Assembly (NCBI GenBank): GCA_021307315.1
Contig: JAJSPD010000001.1
Location: 1,364,001 to 1,428,000 of the forward strand
DNA: 64,000 nucleotides
Reading direction: 5' to 3'
Source: Bisporella sp. PMI_857
Lineage: Eukaryota; Ascomycota; Leotiomycetes; Helotiales; Helotiaceae
Part shown: positions 59,638 through 64,000 of the stretch, piece by piece
Layout of the letters: each line of letters starts with the position of its first letter
How positions within the stretch are numbered: position 1 is the stretch's first letter
The notes under the pieces: model-generated
What the model was told of the DNA's origin: nothing
Databases searched by the model: none
What the model saw: only the letters and a program-made list of their open reading frames with translations
Made by a program: the position numbers and the translations under genes

Positions 59638-61518
59638 CTACAACTCATCTTGTCTTTGGTCGGCAACTAATACCAATCCCCCACCAGTCTTCATCAAAAC
59701 CTTGATCTCCCCAACTACCTTGTCACTTACATCACCGACCCAGCTCGTCCCCCTCTTCCAATGCGCATCTAGTGCCAAACTGCCCACCACATTACCCCCA
59801 ATAGGCGTTCCTATCACCAAGCTCTTAATATTGCGAAGGCCAAACCTCGCAAGTCTTCCCAGAAATTGCTGATGAGAGTAGTAGTAAGAAAGACGAGAAG
59901 AACGAGGAGATTTGGGGCGGTAATGGAGTAAATGCAGACCTTCTGTCCGATGACAACGGCGCGCTTCGAACCGATTGCCGGAACGTTAAGGGCATCGTTT
60001 GCAATCATTAATTGAGCTGAAGCAAATACGCAAAGGGAGGAGTCGACCATTGATTGAAAGCTTTCTGCGATGCCACGCATCGTTTTCTCTTCTTCGGACT
60101 CGGATGTCTGTTGCGAGATAACGTTCTTGATGTTGCCAAGTAGTATGTTGCCATATGCTGAGGTCTAGAGACTGGTATAGATGAGGGATGTGATGAGCAA
60201 AGAATTTGCAGAGTTGAATGAGATGAGCCCCGTCTCATCAATGTCTGGTAAATCGGCATCCATCATGAGCGGCTCGACCATAGTGAATTTCCCAGTGCTG
60301 TTGACATTGGCCTTGAATGTCGTGGGCTTAACTGTAACCGTGTATTGAGTTTGGTTGAGAACAGCATAATTCGAACTAGCCGTGATGCCAATATATGATT
60401 CTACTCTGACCGGGAATAAGAATCCATCGTATTCTCCTGCAATACCTCCAGACTTGAAACCTACAGCTACGATCGTGCTTGTATCACCAAAATCAGTCAC
60501 GGGATATCCCTGGCCTGCACTGCCATTTGGAAGATCATCTCCTGCAGAGTATGTATCTGGGTATTGCGGCTTGATTCTAGCAGTCTGGGCGAGTTTCAGA
60601 CCTCACGTAGAACTTTGGTTGTATTCGCAACGCACTTCTGCCTTGTATCCATTTTCTTGGTAGTCGTAGCTTTGGATATTTGGGCAATGAGCCACAAGAC
60701 CGTCCATAATACAGGTATCCCGACTTATCATTCTTTAAGAATGCTAGAGGAGTGCCATCCCTCGTCGAGGCTGAGCCGGCTTGGACAATAGTTAGACCTT
60801 GTACATCTCGGACAGGGCTGTAAGAGAATGTCCCAAAGTCATTCTGGATAGGAGATGAAGCGTTATTCCATGCTTGATAGCACCAGTGATCTGCTGATGT
60901 ATCGGGGCATTGTGGGACATTGACCGATAAAGTTGTCTGCTGTATAGTTTACCACGGAAGTCAATGTACCAGCCCGCAGTGCGCAAGAAGCAAGGGTCAG
61001 TGAATAGAAGAACATCAGTATTCCAAATGGCCGTTCCTGATTGAACAGTCAACTCGTACGGAGCATAGTACGTCCCAAAATCTTAGGCGGTCGAGTGTAG
61101 CACCCTGCTGCATAAGAAGCCTAGCCGAGAAATTGATTACGGTGCATAGAGCATACGTATGGATTGCACCTAGGAATGCGGCCAAGACTCGTACTGCGAT
61201 CTGAGGGCTTGCTCTATTGTTGACTACAAAATTGTAGAAGCTATTAGATATGACTCAGTGCTTCCTTATAACAGTAATTAGGATAATGGTAGTAATGGTG
61301 GAAAGTAGGAGGCCTAGAACTGCTAAATATTTTGGCCAAAACGGTTTGTAGATGATTGGAGGATGCTTTGAGTGGCTTGAACGATGACTTGACTCGACAC
61401 TGCGAACCTCTATAGCGACATCTTTACACTGGGAGCCATTTGAAGAGAAAAGTTTAGTAATTCTGCTATGACGTGTTTCTCGAGCTAAGGCAGCCTCTTT
61501 ATCTACATATTCGCTCTA
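59638..61518 (-). pseudogene. broken multi-pass membrane protein gene
   Basis: Minus-strand segments are clearly protein-coding but lie in different frames. An N-terminal cytosolic tail leads to a membrane segment (FWPKYLAVLGLLLSTITTIILI); then FYNFVVNNRASPQIAVRVLAA and LMQQGATLDRLRFWDVLCSVRVD; then, after a frame change, another membrane segment (ILMFFYSLTLASCALRAGTLTS); then a lumenal domain (HWCYQAWNNASSPIQNDFG) in a further frame; then CIMDGLVAHCPNIQSYDYQ, and finally ESYIGITASSNYAVLNQTQY and SITAPNLLVLLVFLTTTLISNFW. At least three frame changes occur inside conserved-looking segments where no phase-matched intron is available, plus a TGA near 61250. Some changes could be introns, but the whole looks decayed. 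The protein resembles a fungal membrane protein family of unknown function. Confidence 0.65.
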
Positions 61519-63349
61519 ACTAACATCGGATAAACGTGGATCTCCGATGTAGCGACCTCAAAATATGTACCTATGTAGCGAGGCTAGATTCAGATCTACT
61601 TTCTTGCAGACTAGGATGTTGCCATTGGTGTACCTCAAATCCTTTCTGGCAAAACTCAAAAGGCTTGATGTTGTCCCGGTCGAATGCAACCACAACTCTG
61701 CGGCTGAACTTTGCAACATACTTCGCCGCAATCTTCATCCCTGCTTTCCTATAAGACAAGCCAGAATACAGAAACCGCAGATGGGAAAAGACAGTGTTTG
61801 GTTTGAAACTTATTCTACCTCCCAATGGTACTGATCATGGTCTGAGAAGTAGGCACGAAGTGATACTTGACTTAAATTGTGCCGAATACATATGCAAATT
61901 GGTGAAATCAAGCAAAGAACCTTGATAGTTTCATGTGGGTGACCCCCAACATGAAGTGGAATTGTGCTCTCTTGCTCTTAAGGCTGAAAGAGCTTGTATA
62001 AAATGATGCGGTGATACGGCGAGGTTGTCTGAAGTTGGGAAAGCACTCTATATACCTGAGCAGTTGGCCCTTGCTGGAACAATACTTTCAAATTAAAATA
62101 GAATTCGTTACGCTTCTGGCTGCAAAGAGCTTGAAGTTCAAAGCCTCCACATTAATATATTTGGTAATCTTTCCTACCTGAAGGCTCTCACTAGGTTGCA
62201 TCTAGATTAGTGAACCGATAACGAGGGTATTGATTCATGAGGTAGCCATGCTGCGATGACTCGATTCAATGAACATCAGAGCTTCCCGAGGCTCAACATC
62301 CCATGCTTAACTGCCTTTCCATATTGGTAGGCATCGATAAGCTTAGCTGAGATTCTCACTTCATGGGTTGCCAATCTAGTGAAGTCTGCACATTCCCAGC
62401 CTTGCCTTCAATCTAACGTGTTCTAAACACGTAGAACCCGAACCTGAGTCGGTCGTAGATAGCCTTTTATCCCTAAATAAACGAGAATTCCGTATCCTAT
62501 GATCTCTTGAGCCGAGCTCTGTTCTATGTCCTTTGGCGTTCTTGGCTTATGGTTCAATCGAGGATTCATATTAGAGGTTCTACCCGAGCCATGAGTTCAT
62601 GTTCGACGTGTTTCGCCGCCTCCCATGGCGTTCTCTAAGGACCAATTGTTAGCAGACATAGTGAACTGTTTCAGTTAGATATGGTCTAACAATGTTCGAA
62701 CCCACGCGATTAGAGTTGTTGAGCTGCGATTGTATTCATAGAACACTCCCTCATTGTAGGGAGGCTAAATTTAGAAGATTAATATTGAGATTCTGCCTCC
62801 CCATATAATTTCTGGTTAGAGATGCCTAGAAAGGCGCATGTCACCTATAGACCAGTAATCTGCAAGATAGATGAAAATATATAGTGACCATCTGCACTTG
62901 GTGCTACAAAAGTGTTGTTATGAATACTCTCGGGGATGAAGCTTGGATCGACTTAAGGAATTCACATGTGGCACATGGATCTCGCTAAATTTCAGGGGCT
63001 GGTGGTGCCAACTCGTCTTTCTTGGACCATTGCTTAATTTGACCACACCGGAAGTGAGCAAACTGTACTTGAACCCAGCGTACGGCTTGTAATCAACCGT
63101 ATATCCAACAACACTCTCAATATCTTGTTAATAGCCTTGACTCGCATCTAAATTCTACCAGCCATATAGCTCAGTCAAAAGCGGGGTCGATTACCAAGAA
63201 CAGCCTCGGCCGGTTGCACAGACCCTTTCTGAACATCAAGCATACGCATATTGTCCAACGCAACCTTCGCACTGAGTCTGACTATAGACTTTATTTATAT
63301 TGACACAAGTAGTTTCAACCATCCATATCACTCACCAATAACACAAAAA
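61519..63349. other. long intergenic stretch, no supported gene
   Basis: About 1.8 kb, mostly AT-rich with no ATG-started frame of note. Frames at 61536-61834 have no features. Most of 61840-63240 lacks open frames in any direction, as expected for non-coding or relic DNA. The last 100 bases are the leader of the small membrane protein. No repeat ends or transposase remnants were recognised. Confidence 0.45.
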
Positions 63350-63814
63350 ATGTCTACGTCAACCCTCTTAAACCTTGCTGGTGGCCTCTTCCTCCTACTT
63401 CCCGTCGGTCACACCCAGATGTACTTCCAACGCTTAAGAGCTGGTCTGAACGCCGCCGCCCTGCCCGGATACGCAGGCAGTGTTAGTTGGAGCCAAGCCA
63501 ACGGCTATTTCATCACCACCGGTACGTCTATCTCTCCCTAAAACCACCCGTTTGGCCAGTCCTCCGTGCCAAATATGCTTCGCTCGAATATGTGAGAACC
63601 CAGAAAGGCTGAGTAAAAGATAGCATTGCTATGTTTCAAATGGGCTCAGCAAGGCGGCGTTCCAACAGGAATCGAGAGATGGATCTTCGCGACGTTGTTG
63701 GCGACACAGTTGCTCACTGGTGCGGCGTATCTTAGGAAAGGTGTTGCGGCGCCGCCGCTTGCTTATGGCATTGGTAGTGCATTGATGATCGGGGGATATT
63801 TGAAAGGGATTTAG
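63350..63814 (+). CDS. small multi-pass membrane protein of unknown function
   Basis: Two exons, 63350-63521 and 63624-63814 (intron 102 nt, phase 1), join to give 120 aa. An earlier in-frame codon at 63251 is not ATG; the ATG at 63350 is used. The protein has three or four hydrophobic segments: LLNLAGGLFLLLPVGHTQM near the start, ALLCFKWAQQGG in the middle, FATLLATQLLTGAAYL, and a final PLAYGIGSALMIGGYLKGI. The pattern (small, Gly-rich, several helices) fits a conserved family of small fungal membrane proteins with no known role. Confidence 0.75.
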
Positions 63815-64000
63815 GGAGGAAATCTGGATATTTCAATGTTCACTTTGTAATAAGTGTTATTTTTTTATTAATGAGAAGCACGTGATGCTGGCGCCATTTG
63901 CGTGACATCGTTTATAAGCATGGTTCAAAGCACATGCTTTTCAGCTGTGATATTTGCACTCAAGTGTGAGATTTGAAAAATAATTGGAAAAGCCTTTAAG
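63815..64000. other. right-end flank
   Basis: 3' flank of the small membrane protein gene; nothing recognised before the window ends. Confidence 0.4.

Noticed and set aside
62660..62730. tRNA-like GTTCGAACC box
   Set aside because: The T-loop-like word is present, but no matching acceptor, D or anticodon stems could be drawn around it.

Overview
The window is nuclear DNA of a filamentous ascomycete. Almost every gene is split by introns of about 46-60 nt with GT...CTAAC/CTGAC...AG signals. The gene set (class II peroxidase, secreted dipeptidyl peptidase IV, HsbA-like surface protein, Erv2, Rsa4, Msh4) is fungal. The style and the protein sequences suggest a leotiomycete, but no rRNA or other marker is present, so that placement is inference. 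No tRNA, rRNA, CRISPR array, intact transposon or secondary-metabolite cluster was seen.

Layout. 1-15 kb: secreted class II peroxidase; then NAD-dependent glycerol-3-phosphate dehydrogenase (minus) and glycogen debranching enzyme (plus), divergent across 1.6 kb; then a tiny basic protein. 15-25 kb: two abutting minus-strand reading frames, the downstream one an MBD4-like thymine-DNA glycosylase; then cytochrome c1 and DAHP synthase. 25-34 kb: dipeptidyl peptidase IV, a nine-exon protein kinase, and a proline-rich HsbA-like surface protein with a decayed or unresolved repeat-rich neighbour. 34-49 kb is a housekeeping block: Rsa4/Notchless, Msh4, a CCCH zinc-finger protein, branched-chain aminotransferase, Erv2 thiol oxidase, proteasome beta1, and a Pho80-like cyclin. 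50-64 kb is accessory-looking: three BTB/POZ genes with a shared Cys/His tail, an ankyrin-repeat protein, a secreted PEPKP-repeat protein with a CNF1-like Cys/His pair, a broken membrane-protein gene, and a small membrane protein.

Most notable observation. At 18740-18797 on the minus strand, in the 34-nt overlap between the upstream frame and the frame of the MBD4-like glycosylase, there is an in-phase slippery heptamer G GGA AAA. It is followed after 5 nt by two interleaved perfect inverted repeats (6 bp and 7 bp) that form a textbook H-type pseudoknot. This is the complete architecture of a -1 programmed ribosomal frameshift. It would fuse the 731-aa nuclear-type protein to the DNA glycosylase as one protein of about 1,733 aa. 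A single-base assembly error or a weak intron remains possible; both can be tested.

Other leads are the CNF1-like Cys/His spacing in a secreted repeat protein, the BTB cluster tail motif, two neighbouring genes with GC-AG introns, a 15-nt microexon carrying the proteasome beta1 catalytic Thr, and a clear frameshifted pseudogene. Gene models were built by hand from splice signals and phase. Exon boundaries were checked for frame, but none is confirmed by transcripts.
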